64,000 nucleotides of DNA from Oxytropis ochrocephala (Eukaryota > Streptophyta > Magnoliopsida > Fabales > Fabaceae): assembly GCA_020916435.1 (NCBI GenBank), contig CM037092.1, positions 88,050,817 to 88,114,816 of the forward strand. Reading direction: 5' to 3'. The notes beneath the pieces are model-generated. The model searched no databases and was not told where the DNA came from. It worked only from the letters and a program-made list of their open reading frames with translations. The stretch's first letter is position 1. Each line of letters opens with the position of its first letter. Of the stretch, positions 9,022 to 20,720 are shown one piece after another. The position numbers were made by a program, and so were the translations under genes.

Positions 9022-12000
9022 ATAAAACACCATAAATTTTGGGACAAAACTAAAAAAGTTAAAATATCAAAAATTAAGAGCATGTGTGTAATGTGAAAAT
9101 CCTATTTTGTCCTTCTCAATGATAATAAATAATCACCTAACTATAGGCCCCAACCAAGTCCCACCATCTGTACAAAACAAGCTTTGATTGTTCAATTGAG
9201 GAAATTTGGAAAATAATTTTTTCAGTGTTGAAATGAGAAAGACAATAGAACAGAGTGTAAATTGATTTGGCAAGGAATTAATTCTTGTTTCGCTTGTTAA
9301 AGTTATTTTTTTAACCTAGATATAGCAGTACTAGAATTGAAGAGACTTGGTTAACAAGTTGTAGTATATTGCCATTGTTATGGGCTACTTTTCTTCAATC
9401 ATGCTTTACTTTACTTTACATCACATGTTAGTTTAGACTAATAATCAGAGGTTATATTTAGACATCCCATTTGGAACATATCCTTAATTAGTCAATTTTG
9501 TATCCTTTGTTTCAATCTGCTTAGCTTCTTCCTAAACGTGATGACCAAAAAAAAAAAGCTTCTTCCTAAACAATGTTAATTCGATTTAATAAATATATAA
9601 AAATTTGCTTTAATTGTATCCTAGTCTTAGTAATATATTTTTTTTAATATTTAGTTACAGTCTCTAAAATTAGATATTTTTTTTATTTTACTCTGTGAAA
9701 TATGGCCTATATCAAAATTGATTTCAAAATAAATACCTTTTGAAAGATAAGAAAACAAGAAAAATTAAGCCTCCGCCATGGTATCCTCAGTTGCAAAACT
9801 TTTGACAATTAAACCCTCAACTGCTAACCTCTCAGCCGAGCCATTCCTTGGTCGAGCTACTCAGCCTGAGTAAGTAGAGTCATTTTAGCAGTTTTGGCAT
9901 AAGGATTGAGTCTGAGCGTAACATTCAAACTCTTCCATAGATTCTTCTTAATAGTAGCCCTCTTAGCCTCCCTCAGCAAAGATCTCCTGCTCGAGCTCTT
10001 AATTGACTTCACAACAAATTGAACCTCATCAGAGGTGATAATCCTTAGTTGATGAGAACTTACTCCTTCGGTTTTCCTTATTCTTCTCAGAAGGTTTGTC
10101 TTATTGATTACACCCTTTTAAGTCTACCAATATCTGTTGTGTGGTTTCCACTCAAAAACAATATAGGCTATTTTCATAATCTTTTTGCTTCTGCCTTGCT
10201 AAAGGCTACGTACCTCGACTGTGGTCTCAATTGGAACAAATCAACCCATACAGACTCAATTGAGCACTTACCTCGGCTGAGGCTACCTCGACTGTGGCTA
10301 CCTCGGCTCTGGTCTCAACAAAAGTCTTCTCATTTTTGCAACTTCATTAATAAATTGAAATATATTTTTTGCAATTTTTTAAAGTGCGCTTATTTAGTCA
10401 TTTAGTTTTTTCATATAAACTAGTAAGAGCTTTTTCATGGTTAGTAAAGTGTTTTTTCATAAGTTAGTTCGAGTTGGTGGTGGTATACTCAAACTATTCA
10501 ATCCGGTTGGTTAACATTCTCCAAATGCAAACTCTTCTCAATTTAAACTTTACTAACTTGTGAATTCTTTTTATAATTCTACCACTACTTCGATTTCCTT
10601 GCTTACTATAACTCAGTAAATCAAAACAATATTAACCTCAAACACACCCATAATCACCATGCATAGCCATGTGATAGCATTGTAAAAATTTGTTTCTCTT
10701 TTTACAATAGCTTCGTATTTTTACAATGTTTGGAAGGAGTACAAGGATAAAAAGACAACAAAATGCAAGGACATGAACATGCAAAGAGGCAAAGAAGTGA
10801 AAGGAAGGTGATGATGATGAAAATTACAAGAAGAAAAAGAGTCTATAATATTCCATATGATCACATATTTCTCATGAACTTTAATAATTTGTAGCTTGAC
10901 CATTCAAACCAAGAATTATATGAACTTAAGTTTGGGACCCACCCATCAGCAATTGGGTATCATATCCCAAGCTCCACTCCACCTGACGGTATATTTCTCC
11001 TTTGTTAACCATCAATGGCCTAACTTTAGGGTTTGGAACTTTGGGTAAAAAGCTCAATAGGCATTGGTCCCACTCAAGAGTACCATTATACTTTCCATTG
11101 ATGTGATATTTATGTATGTGCCTAAAACATAAAAAATAATCAATGTGTGGTTGGCCCATTAGGCACTCTCCAATTGCCCTGTATTCCTTTAGTTGCATAA
11201 AATTTGTTTCCAAATTAACCATCTTCTTTTTTTTGTATGTGCAAAAGTAACAACCACCCCAAATTTTTATAGGGAGATTAAATACTTAGTATGTTGTGAT
11301 CCATAAAGATACAAATGTGTGGTAGACATATCACATCTTAATGCACGTTTTGTGATATGTCTTCGTTTGAGGCCAAACAAGAAAATATCACATCCTTAAT
11401 GCATGCTTAGTTTACGGCGTGTTAAGTTGAGCGGAAAGAAGAAATTAAGAAAAAAAGAAGACAAATGCATAAAATAGTTACAACAGCAAAAAATGTGTTA
11501 CTAATTATTCTCTTCATCTCATATTTTTGTTTGTCATTTTAGCAAAATCAATTTATAAAAATCATTTTACATTTTGAATAAAACATTAAGTATTATTATC
11601 ATTTATACTCTTCTTTATTATGGGAATTTGTTACATTCAATAAACGACTAAAAAATTGTTTAAGTAGAAAAAATGGGAACCCTAAGAACTCAATGGTCTC
11701 TCTTCAACCATAATCTTCGTCTCTCATCTCTCATCATAGTTTCTTGAATCTCGTCGCTCACCATCATCTCTTCTTTCTAGTCTCTTATTCGTCTCAATCT
11801 ATAGAATCGACATGTAGAACTCTCACTAAAATCGTAGCTCATCACTGGAATAGTGACTTCATCTCTTCTAGGTATTGGTCTCGTTGTTAGGTTTTCTTCA
11901 TCGATCCCTTTCGATCATGGCTTCATCAATCTCTTCATCGATCTGCTTCATTCATTCATTATTAGGCTTTCTACGGCTTTGCATTTTCACTCATCACTGA

Positions 12001-12798
12001 AATTGTAGCTATGGCTTTGCATTTTTCATTTGGTTGATATTATATGCAAAAACTTTTATAAAATTTATACTATTATATTTTTGAGGAACATGTCATAAAC
12101 TTAAACTACAAATAATATGAGATAGAGTGAATAGTCTGTAAGAAAATTAAGTCATGAAATAGTTTCCGAAAATTACAAGTAATAGACACATTAGTCTCTC
12201 TCTATCAATCTCTATTCAAAAACGACAATTATTTTGCTGATGTGTAACATTAAATTGCTTATGTATCGACTAAACGTACGACTTGTAAAATAATAAATAC
12301 ATGTAAGTTTTTCGGCTGAAATTGGTCATATGTGCTTGCTTCATCCTTGTTTGAATCCCCTTAGTCAAAATTTAAATTTAAATTTTTTTAAAAAGCCCAA
12401 AATAATTCTCAACTATCTCTAAGCATGTTTTCTTTTTCCTCTAAACCATAACCTCATTAGAGGACCTTGCTAGTGGAGTGATATTTTAGTCTTATTATCC
12501 TCAAAGATGGATTTGGATCCTCTCCTTCCCACTCTATGCTCATAGTGAAGGAAAACAAATATGCTATTGAGTTCACTCCTACTTCAAGATACATGTTGCC
12601 ATCACGGGCATAGATGCACCATTGAAATTAGGGGATAACATATATAGTTTTTGTTGTCAAACTTAGAATTAGCCGAGGATCAGCTAAAACTTGAGCCTTG
12701 TGATTCTCTTCCTTCAAGCGATTATACTGAGGAGTGAACTTTGTTCCTCAGTTATGGGTTCCCTAACTACTCTAAAGAGCGTTAAGAATAGGTGTGGG
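9022..12798. other. AT-rich intergenic DNA with weak repeat remnants
   Basis: No gene is recognised. CTCGGCT-type motifs recur at 9830-9880 and 10265-10315, resembling those in the LTR at 52573-53432, so this may be degraded LTR sequence. A 98-codon minus-strand frame at 10926-11222 has a varied composition but no family I recognise. The stretch 11680-12040 is rich in TCATCTCTTC motifs. The rest is AT-rich sequence in which I see nothing further. Confidence 0.5.
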
Positions 12799-13156
12799 CA
12801 GTGGCGGACCCAGAACCCTGGGCTAGGGGGTACAAAAATTTTCAAACACACGCTAAAAAAAAAGACTTTTATAGGTTCACAACTTGTGTTGTTCGACCAA
12901 CACAAATTAAATAGCACTAACAAGTATCTAAATACAAGTTAAATAGCACTAAGAGAACCAACATATTCACAAAATACATATTCTAAATAGCATTAGAGTG
13001 GTGCAAAACCAAGAACTTTGGTGCAAAACTAAGGACTTTGGTGCAAAAGATATTTTTCAAGGGTTACAAAAACATTTTTTCTTAAGGTATTGGTGCTAAT
13101 TTTAATTTTTCAGGGGGTTTCGTTGAACCCCTGAGTTATACCTAGGTCCGTCACTG
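12799..13156. mobile_element. Non-autonomous hAT-like MITE
   Basis: The left end CAGTGGCGGACCCAG and the inverted right end CAGTGACGGACCTAG are terminal inverted repeats. The flanks GGTGTGGG (12791-12798) and AGCGTGGG (13157-13164) match at 6 of 8 positions, consistent with an aged 8-bp duplication. The 358-bp interior is non-coding and includes repeated CTAAATAGCA and GTGCAAAAC segments. Confidence 0.75.
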
Positions 13157-13162
13157 AGCGTG

Positions 13163-13545
13163 GGAGATGATTCAGCTACTCTAGAATTAAACTAAGGCAT
13201 GGGAGATGATTTAGCTACTCAATAACTTCTCTGTCTCTCTCTCATTGCTCTCCCCCTCTCCCCCTCTATTATATCTTCTCATCTCACGACCTCTCTCCCT
13301 CATCTCCCCCTCTTTCTCATATCTTCTCCATCTTCACATTTTTCTTCATAGTTTTAAAATTATATTATAATATGTTAAATAAGATAAGGTAAGATAATTA
13401 TACATTTAGAAAGAGAATTATAGTAAATTTTACATTTTTTTCTTGTGTTGTCCATTGTTCACTAAATAGTGTACGAGACAAAATATTGTCTAGTACTGTA
13501 TTGTCCAGTCAAGTATTTACCTATTTGTAAATCAACAGAGCCCCA
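13163..13545. repeat. Short duplication plus CT-rich MITE remnant
   Basis: GGGAGATGATTCAGCTACTC and GGGAGATGATTTAGCTACTC form a tandem pair about 40 bp apart at 13163-13222. From 13230 a CT-rich block is followed by GTGTTGTCCATTGTTCAC and TAGTACTGTATTGTCCAG. These match the right part of the element at 8650-9021, so this is a second, partial copy of that family. Confidence 0.55.
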
Positions 13546-15540
13546 AAGTAACTTTCTTGTACTAGCAATAGTGTCCTCAACTGCCAAATCTTTAGTTGTT
13601 AGATTCTCAGTTATTGGTCCCTCGGCTAGATTAGTCATGTTTTGCTGAGGCAAACAATAATTTTCACAACCTCTTTGTAGATGCTCATTTAGAGATAACT
13701 TAAGAAATTAAGAGATAGATGAAAAACATAAGGTATTTTTAGCCCTCCGACCACTGCTCTTATGAGGATTTGGATCACTCGACTCACCTAGACACTGATG
13801 TACCCTGGACTCGGCTAAGGGGGCTCACTCGGCTAGCAACATAGCGATTTTTAGGTGTTAACAAGTGCTCCTTTTTTGCAATGCCATCTATCCAATAGAG
13901 AGGATAGTTGTGGTGACGCAAAAACCATTCCTAGAAAACAGCATGACCATCATAACTATCAAACTAGCTGTTACACTATTGATTAGATGTAAATGGCTAA
14001 TTTAACCTTCACCTGATACATTAGAAACAGTTAATTCACCTTTAGGCGTTAATTTCGTTTGCTATAAGTAAGCCCTAATTTGTTCTTTGCAGGTTTGCTT
14101 TCGCGCTCTACAAACTTTAACGAAGCTTTTGCCCAAATTCTTAGCAAATTCTCCTCAATTCCATTCTTGCCTTCTAGCCTTTACTCTTTTCTTTTGATCT
14201 TTATAAGTCTTGATTTCTTAAATCATCCATCATGTCTTCTGGTTCAATTTCTTAAAACCAAGATCAGAGCTATGAGAGAGATGATAGCCATATCCAATCC
14301 CCTATAATGTCTCTTAGGTGATCTCCTTCTTTTCATCTTTCTGATAATCTTGAACACGTCTATGTTTTGGTGGAAGTTCAAGATTATGTTACTCTGCACC
14401 CTTCTCACACCCAAAAGGCTATCACCTTCTTCAAAAACACTCTATCCCTATTGAGAGCATGCACAATCTTCCACTTACTTGTTATTGGTTTACCATTAAT
14501 GTCAACGCCATAGACCTCATGGGGTTGGCCAAAAACCACCCCATATGCTGTAGGGGGTCAAGAAGGCGGCTGCTGCCATATCAACACCTTGGAAATCATG
14601 GGGGCTATATGACATTATTCTTTGGTCATATTCTACCCCTTACGAGTATTTGGTCAGTTTCCACAAAAACCTTCATCTTTCCCTGGGGAATGTTGACCCC
14701 TATCCCGCTTGATGTCGACTATCAATACTAAGTTCCTCGAGACAGAGACTTAGGCGCACGCCCACGCATGATGCACATGCTTAGTAAAAAGAATAGAGAA
14801 ATGGGTAAACTTTGATATAGGAGATGATTAGTTGATTGATTTGATATTTGATATTTTCTTAATCAACTATTATGTGTCATGAGCCAGATCCTTTATATGA
14901 ACATCCAATGGGTAAACTTTGATATATTCATTTTCAGATTGCCCCTTTATCTCATTATCTCATGCATTAACCTTTCCATTCACAAATGGGTAAAACTTTG
15001 GTGGTGACCACGCTCGTTTAACTTTCACTGCTCCACTTTATACGCCGGTTGATGAATGAATGCTTTGAGATTTGGCTTTGTTCTTTCTTACTCTGATCAC
15101 TCAAAACTTTTTCTATTTTTTATTTTGAACTCTGACTGACTGCAACTTTCTTTCTACAGCCACACTTTGTTTTACTTTTTGTTTGTGTCCTTTTTTCAAT
15201 TTTATTTCATTTTATCTTTTTCTTTATTCCATTTTTGTACTCCTCAAATAATAAAATTCTGGTTTATCATTGTATTACCAAAATAAAATTATGGTTTATC
15301 ATCAACGTTGATCCCTCAATATCATTAGAAGTTCCTAATAACTTTTTTAATGACAAATATTAGTTGTAAAAAATCTTAAAGAGAGAAAATTGAATCTACA
15401 ACCTCTTACCTCTCCAACTCTTAAAGAGAGAAATTAGAAGTTGATAATTAGAGCGACAATTACAACCTTTTTGTATTCAAAACAAGTTTACTAGTTTTAT
15501 AGTTAACAATAACACTTTGATGTATCTTGTAAAAGAAACA
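13546..15540. other. Degraded retroelement-like sequence, no intact gene
   Basis: CTCGACTC and CTCGGCTA motifs at 13755-13850 recall the LTR at 52573-53432. From about 14060 there is a TATAAGTAAGCCC promoter-like site followed by a leader and broken plus-strand frames to about 14730. None is identifiable with confidence, and one frame is 14459-14731. The stretch 14731-15540 is AT-rich and holds nothing I recognise. Confidence 0.4.
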
Positions 15541-15686
15541 CCCTTGATGTAGGATGTTGCACCCACTTTATGGTAGGAGTTTCTCTCCTCGCTAGAATCA
15601 AGTCGTTTCTCTCTTCATTTAACCGTGTTTTGTTTGCTGTTCTTCATTTAGCTCGTTACTTCTAGTTCTCTAGACTCTTTAATGTG

Positions 15687-15857
15687 TGGTATCAGAGTCA
15701 TGGTTCGGCTTTGATGGGGGAGTGGGAGTGGTTTAAGTATAATGAGTCCTTCTATCGAAAGTCTTCTTGACTACCTGGAGTCAGGCGACATGTTTCGTTT
15801 GTTGGCAATAGCGGTGCAAGTATAGCGATGCAGGTGATTCACACTTGGGGGGAGATT
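15687..15857 (+). mobile_element. Miniature LTR-retroelement interior: PBS to polypurine tract
   Basis: TGGTATCAGAG at 15687-15697 is the initiator-methionine tRNA primer-binding site typical of plant copia and TRIM elements. A polypurine tract TTGGGGGGAGA lies at 15845-15855, only about 150 bases later. It is followed by TTGGAAATTCAAGTGAGAG, which looks like an LTR start. Such a short interior with no coding capacity fits a TRIM-like element. I could not align clear 5' and 3' LTRs. The presumed 3' LTR is interrupted by the hAT element at 15941. Confidence 0.55.
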
Positions 15858-15940
15858 ATTGGAAATTCAAGTGAGAGTGTTTAGTCTCACGTCGACTATG
15901 ATTGAGCTAAATGAATGACATATATACCCAATGTTTTAAG

Positions 15941-16781
15941 TAGGGATGGCAAAACGGGCCGGCCCAACCCGCCCCGTTTTGCCTTCGGCCCGCTAAAAAC
16001 GGGGCGAGGCGGTTGGCCCGCCAAAAACGGCGAGTTCAAAAGACTGGCCCGGCCCGCTAAGTGATGGACTGGCGGGTTGGCGGTCCGGCCCGCCTGAATT
16101 TTTTTTTCAAAGTTTTTGAACAAAAAACTTATATATTTTTAACATTTCAATTTCAATAAGATTTTTCACTTGCTTTTTAAAATAGATTTTTTATAAAGCA
16201 TTTTTAACAAATGTTTACTTTAAAAACTCTTGATATATTCAAAATAAAAGTATAAAACAATAATAGCATTGGAATTACTAGGATTAGCTATATAGTAACT
16301 AAAAGTATAAAACAGTAATAGCATTGAAATTACTAGGATTAACTATTAAGAAATGTCACCTAGAAGAGAGGGAGAATCGAGATGAGGAAGGCGGTGTTGG
16401 TCCTTTGGTGGTGAGAAATGAGAGTGAAAGCTGTGAAACCCTAAAGGAATTTATTTTTGGTCAAATAAATGAACTTTTTGGGAGTGGAGTGGAATGGATA
16501 GTGGTCAGTGGACTCACGGGAGTGGGCCGCTGGAAATGGAATGAATTTTGTTGAATTTTTTTAAATAAAAATGATTGATCTGAATGATCAATGAAGGAAT
16601 TTTTTTTTTTTTAAAAAAAAGGGCTGGCGGGCCGACCCGACCCATCCTTGCTTTAGCTCGCGGTTTTTTTTTTGGCGGGGCAGGCTCAGCGAGTCAGCGG
16701 TCCCCATATCCCAGTCCGGCCCGCCTTTTTTGGGCGGTCAGTGTGCCGGCTCGGCGGGCCAAACCCGTTTTGTCATCCCTA
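15941..16781. mobile_element. 841-bp non-autonomous hAT element
   Basis: The terminal inverted repeats are TAGGGATGGCAAAACGGG (left) and TAGGGATGACAAAACGGG (right, inverted). The perfect 8-bp target duplication GTTTTAAG lies at 15933-15940 and 16782-16789. GC-rich subterminal segments (GGCCCGCC type) lie at both ends and the middle is AT-rich. There is no transposase, so it depends on an autonomous hAT elsewhere. Confidence 0.88.
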
Positions 16782-16789
16782 GTTTTAAG

Positions 16790-17029
16790 GTTTTGAGTGC
16801 ATGCAATGTCCAGGTCTCTTGGTGGTTCAGGTCATTAGCTTGTTGTTGCTCCTAATGCCTCGTAGAATTCCCAACTGGTGTAAACCCATCCATGTGTCTT
16901 ACAGGTAGATTTCCATGCAGTTTTGTTGACACAAGTTCTATTACTAGTGTGAAAACAGGAGAAAAAAATATAGGAATTTACATCAATTATTTCTTAAACG
17001 CGGCACAACAACAATTTCTTGAGTTTAGT
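16790..17029. other. Retroelement remnant downstream of the hAT insertion
   Basis: This resumes the sequence interrupted at 15940 (TTTTGAGTGCATGCAATG, then GTCTCTTGGTGG). It is probably the remainder of the LTR that begins near 15858. No coding capacity is seen. Confidence 0.4.
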
Positions 17030-17232
17030 TCATGATCTATAGTTGAATCTTGAAAAGTTGTTTTGTGATCTTCGACTTCTCCTCATAGGCTTGCAAAGAT
17101 CCTTGAAGTTGTTCAAATGGTCTCTAAATTTGGTTTTCTTGATTGTCACAACAATGTGATCAAATTTAGGATCCAACGAGCATAGTAACTTCTCCATTAT
17201 TCCTACATCTTCTAACTTCGCACCATTTCAAT
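17030..17232 (-). pseudogene. Copia gag (UBN2 domain) fragment
   Basis: On the minus strand the segment encodes KLEDVGIMEKLL, SLDPKFDHIVVTI and, after a frame change, SLQAYEEKSKI. These are the conserved central motifs of the copia gag UBN2 domain, where LQAYEEK is highly typical. Only about 65 residues remain. No protease or polymerase follows, so it is an isolated dead fragment. Confidence 0.75.
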
Positions 17233-17344
17233 TAGTTTATTTGACCAATGAGAATTCTTGATATATAATTAAAAATAGGCTCGAACTCCAATCTCGTCAA
17301 ACCTATATGAGAGTCCTTTTTTATATCAGATCCATCAAAATTAA

Positions 17345-17575
17345 ATGTACTCAACCAATCCAAGAGTACTTGGATGAGATGGTTTGGATCTCTTCTATCT
17401 TAACCAGAGGTCTTGTGTTTGAATCCAACTCTATGAATGCAGCATCGTTAAAAATCTTGAGGGAGAACTTTTCCGCTAATTGTGGTCCTATTCGACACAA
17501 TGGATTAGTCGTCTCTACAGTTGCGCAGAGAATACATGGTTTACACACAAAAATGTGTTTGTACTGGCCTGGCAA
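17345..17575 (+). mobile_element. SINE, Au-like
   Basis: The motif order matches plant Au-type SINEs: a TGGTTTGGATCTC box A-like region, a GTGTTTGAATCC box B-like site at about 17412, AATGCAGC, then a GATTAGTC element, TTGCGCAGAGAATAC and an A-rich tail near 17550. It is a tRNA-derived, polymerase III type non-coding element that needs LINE enzymes to move. A partial relative lies at 21640-21735. Confidence 0.65.
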
Positions 17576-17614
17576 AGGTGCTCACGAGGCACAACAAGTT
17601 AGGGAAGTATTCTG

Positions 17615-17835
17615 AATTCATCTTGTTCAGCGCATCCGGTCCAACTAGAGGGGTTGTGTACTAGCATAGTCAAGTCACCTGTTAGGAGTTTATGTAGGTC
17701 GGGTCCATCTTGTTCAGCACATCCGACCCAACCAGACGGGTTGTGATTGACATAGCAAGTTGCCCGTTAAGGGGCCCAAATAATGTAGATTCACCTTACC
17801 CAACACATCCAGCCCAATTAGTGAGGCCTAACCAA
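17615..17835. repeat. Three degenerate tandem repeats
   Basis: ATCTTGTTCAGCGCATCCGG (17619), ATCTTGTTCAGCACATCCGA (17707) and a weaker CACCTTACCCAACACATCC (about 17791) begin units of about 85 bp. Each continues with CCAACTAG or CCAACCAG and GGGTTGTG-like sequence. Confidence 0.65.
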
Positions 17836-18829
17836 CACATAACAAAGATCGAGCTAGTCCTCCTAAGACTAAAGCTTAGCCTAAACAAACTTGATTGCAA
17901 CGCGCTAATCACTTTGTGATGGAAGCTCCTACCTTGTTGGAAAATCTCTATTTAAGGATCTTCCTCACACAAAAAAAAATACTTCACTCAATCACATTAC
18001 TCACCAAAAAATTTATCTACTGCAAATCTATAATTGTCCAAGAACAAATTTAGGAAGTCTTAATTATATTAACCTTATTTTTATTTATCTTGAAAAACCC
18101 ATAATTTAAAACAAGCTGAGAGAAAGGTGAAATTAAACCAGAGTCTTCTCATGTATAACAAACTGGTTAGGCTTTTGTTACTCCTCTGCCATTTCCAGTT
18201 TTCCACCATAAAGTCATAAACAATGTCAAAGTAAAACCTTAACTAGGATTAAAAATTAAAAATAAAATAATCAAAAAGATAAAGCATAGTATACTGTGAG
18301 GAGACAGAGTATGGTATCAGTCCCACTAAGAAAATACAAAAGGGTGTGCAACCCATGATTTAATCACCTGAAACAAATCTTATGCACAGAGAAGAAGATC
18401 TCAAGGCAGCAATAAAATAACCACTCTAAACCTTATTTTATTAAATTAATAAAAAAAAATATGCACACCTCATGCCTTCTTGTTTGGACTGAAGGGAACA
18501 CTTAACGAGTCCAATCAAGCTCTTACCTTTAATCTCTAATCCTATTGGGTCTAACTTTTTGTTGGCACTTAAACAAGTGCACCACCAAAAATAATACTAA
18601 TTGAGATGCAAAGCATAAACTCCTTTACAACTAAAAAACTACTTTGGTTTATATAAGTTAATCAAATAAAACCAATTCTTTTGCACGTCTGTGTGTTATT
18701 CTATCATCATGGTCACTTTATTAGTTAATTTAATAGTTCTTTAATGTATGCTATGTTTTGAATATAATGCCAATTTAGCCAATAAGACATTTGCATTTAC
18801 TTGAATTAGTGGTTAGGGATAACATATTA
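17836..18829. other. AT-rich intergenic DNA, nothing recognised
   Basis: No reading frame of interest is present. A TATTTAAGG promoter-like site occurs near 17950, followed by a short leader-like sequence, without a supported gene. Confidence 0.5.
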
Positions 18830-19111
18830 CTCCTTCCGTCCCATATTATATGATTTTTTAGGAAAAGAAAATTTGTCCCACAATACATGATTTTTTAGAA
18901 TACCAATACAACATCAATTTTCTTTACCAGTTATACCCTTCATTATTTAATATATCTCTTCCTACAAGTCTACTTTTTATGTTTCCAATGTCATTAATGA
19001 AGGACAATTTGGTAAAGTAACTCACAATCTCTCTTTCCCATATAAAATTAACTATTTTTCTTAATTTCTGTATTACAACTTTAAACGACATATAATATGA
19101 GACAGAGGGAG
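18830..19111. mobile_element. Stowaway-like MITE (Tc1/mariner)
   Basis: The left end CTCCTTCCGTCCCATATTAT and the inverted right end CTCCCTCTGTCTCATATTAT are the classic Stowaway termini. TA dinucleotides flank both sides (18828-18829 and 19112-19113). It is 282 bp, AT-rich and non-coding. Confidence 0.92.
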
Positions 19112-19348
19112 TAACAAATAACAAATCCGCATGATTTAGGTTAAGCTTCTTGGTCATTGTCCACTAAGAAGAAGAGGACTTCACTATGCGTGAATCACCA
19201 ATGTGTAACACTTTAATATTTGGCGTGGACATTTCATTTTGTAGGATGTACGTAAGCTTAATTATTTTTCCCACAAACTCGGATTTGGATCGTATGCAGT
19301 CAACTTTGAATATAGTCATGAAGTCGGTGTATGTAGTCGATGGGGTTA

Positions 19349-19523
19349 GGATCCCCTCCATTTCTTAAAAGAAATAGATTAAGAAATGAAGAGCTCCATT
19401 TGGAGAGAGATAGACACAAAATTCATAGTGGACCATAGTATTAATTATTATTACAAATTTAATGTTATGGTCCACCATGAATATTGTGTCTATCTCTCTC
19501 CAAATGAAGAAATTGAGAGGATC
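19349..19523. mobile_element. Foldback MITE-like hairpin
   Basis: Arms of about 45 bases read CATTTGGAGAGAGATAGACA then CAAAATTCATAGTGGACCAT on the left, and the inverse on the right. They enclose an AT-rich loop of about 25 bases (centre near 19443). Outer ends GGATCCCCTCCATTTCTT and inverted GATCCTCTCAATTTCTT extend the pairing. It is non-coding. Transcribed, it would form a long hairpin RNA. Confidence 0.7.
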
Positions 19524-19550
19524 TCAACCCGTAGTCGATGTGCTAGAGGT

Positions 19551-19654
19551 CGTCTGATCCTGATCAGACGATTCCAATTTTAAAGACAAATTTGAATTTC
19601 TGCTTAATATTAAATTCTAAGTTGAAATCTGGACCGTCTGATTTTAATCGGACG
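19551..19654. repeat. Perfect 20-bp palindrome and a diverged copy
   Basis: CGTCTGATCCTGATCAGACG at 19551-19570 has 9-base arms around CT. A related palindrome, CGTCTGATT / AATCGGACG, lies at about 19635-19654. Both are followed by ATTCC. Confidence 0.7.
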
Positions 19655-19784
19655 ATTCCCAGTTGCTGATCACTTAATTGGATGAAATTTGTGACTAAAC
19701 CTAAACCAAATCCCAAAAACTCCCTCTCTTTTCTTTATGTTAATTTTTGTTTTCCTCATCCTTCGTTTGTTTCAATGTTTTTTG

Positions 19785-19873
19785 TGTCGAGACCAGGGTA
19801 TCCACCGCCGAATGCAGTGACTAATCCCCTTGCTGGATTCGAGGCACCTCGAAGGGTGGGACAGCTGACCTAG
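19785..19873 (-). mobile_element. 3' part of a SINE (split copy)
   Basis: Read on the minus strand it contains GCTGTCCCACCCTTCGAGG, GGGGATTAGTCACTGCATTC, GGCGGTGGATACC and an A-rich end. It is the tail of a tRNA-derived SINE whose head lies at 20622-20720, on the other side of an LTR-like insertion. Confidence 0.6.
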
Positions 19874-20621
19874 TGATGAGACCTAACATGATCTGTAAGA
19901 TTTAGGATCTAGAAATTTGGCAAAACAACAATTTCTCACAACAAACTCAAACAATACTCAACAACACAAAAGGAAAAGAGAAAACACTTACACAAAGAAG
20001 AAGAAGAAATACCAAATGTGGAGAAGATAGGAATGGAAATGGAGAATGATGACCACCACTTCTTCCTTGGGAAGATGATAAGGACAACACTATCCTTGAG
20101 CTCTCCTAGCCTCAAGGTTGTGTGCTCAAGGTTCTCATCTCAAGAAACCTTGGAGAATCTATGATGAACCTTCACCTACACTAGCAACTAGCCACTCACC
20201 ACTCACTTAGGTATTAGGGTACTCTCATGCTCAAAATGTAAAAGTGAATTTCATTCATCAAAGTTCTAACTATTACATTATGGTTTCAAGTACTTATATT
20301 GTGGACATATGGATCCTAGGCCGACAACTAAAGTCCAAGAGAAATACAAAACAAGTCCCAAGGACACAAACTAAGCTACTAAGGCCAACATGACTCAATT
20401 AAAAGTGCCTTACAATTTATTGAAATAAAAACAAACCATAGGAAATACTAGAGTTGGTTATCTAGAATTTTCCTACTATTTACATGGTCACCTTCAATGT
20501 GCTCTTGTCTTAATGATTAGGTTGAGCTCATTGAAGTATATTCCCTTGAATTCTTGTTGACTCTTTTTGGTATTTATCTTTATGATCTTCATCCAAGCTC
20601 CATGCATGTGGGCTCACATCA
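19874..20621 (-). mobile_element. LTR-like insertion of about 748 bp
   Basis: Read on the minus strand it starts TGATGTGAGCCCACATGC and ends AGGTCTCATCA, so TG...CA ends are present. It has no coding capacity. It separates the two halves of a SINE, which defines its borders independently. The neighbouring bases (CCCAAGG on one side, CCTAG on the other) do not give a clean 5-bp duplication, so it may be a recombined solo LTR. Confidence 0.55.
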
Positions 20622-20720
20622 CCCAAGGATTTAAAGCTGCTTCATACCCAAGGCGAGGATCGAACCCTCAACACTAAGTTAAGAGAGGATGAGCCCCAAC
20701 CGCTCAACCACGTCGCAGGT
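20622..20720 (-). mobile_element. 5' part of a SINE (split copy)
   Basis: On the minus strand it reads CCTGCGACGTGGTTGAGCGG (box A-like), then GAGGGTTCGATCCTC (box B consensus) and GGGTATGAAGCAGC. A polymerase III internal promoter of this form marks a tRNA-derived SINE. The continuation is at 19785-19873. Confidence 0.65.

Noticed and set aside
10926..11222. 98-codon minus-strand frame of varied composition
   Set aside because: No family recognised, no promoter or splice evidence, and AT-rich surroundings. A protein search would decide.
14459..14731. 90-codon plus-strand frame
   Set aside because: It seems to sit in degraded retroelement sequence, but no domain could be named, so no gene is called.
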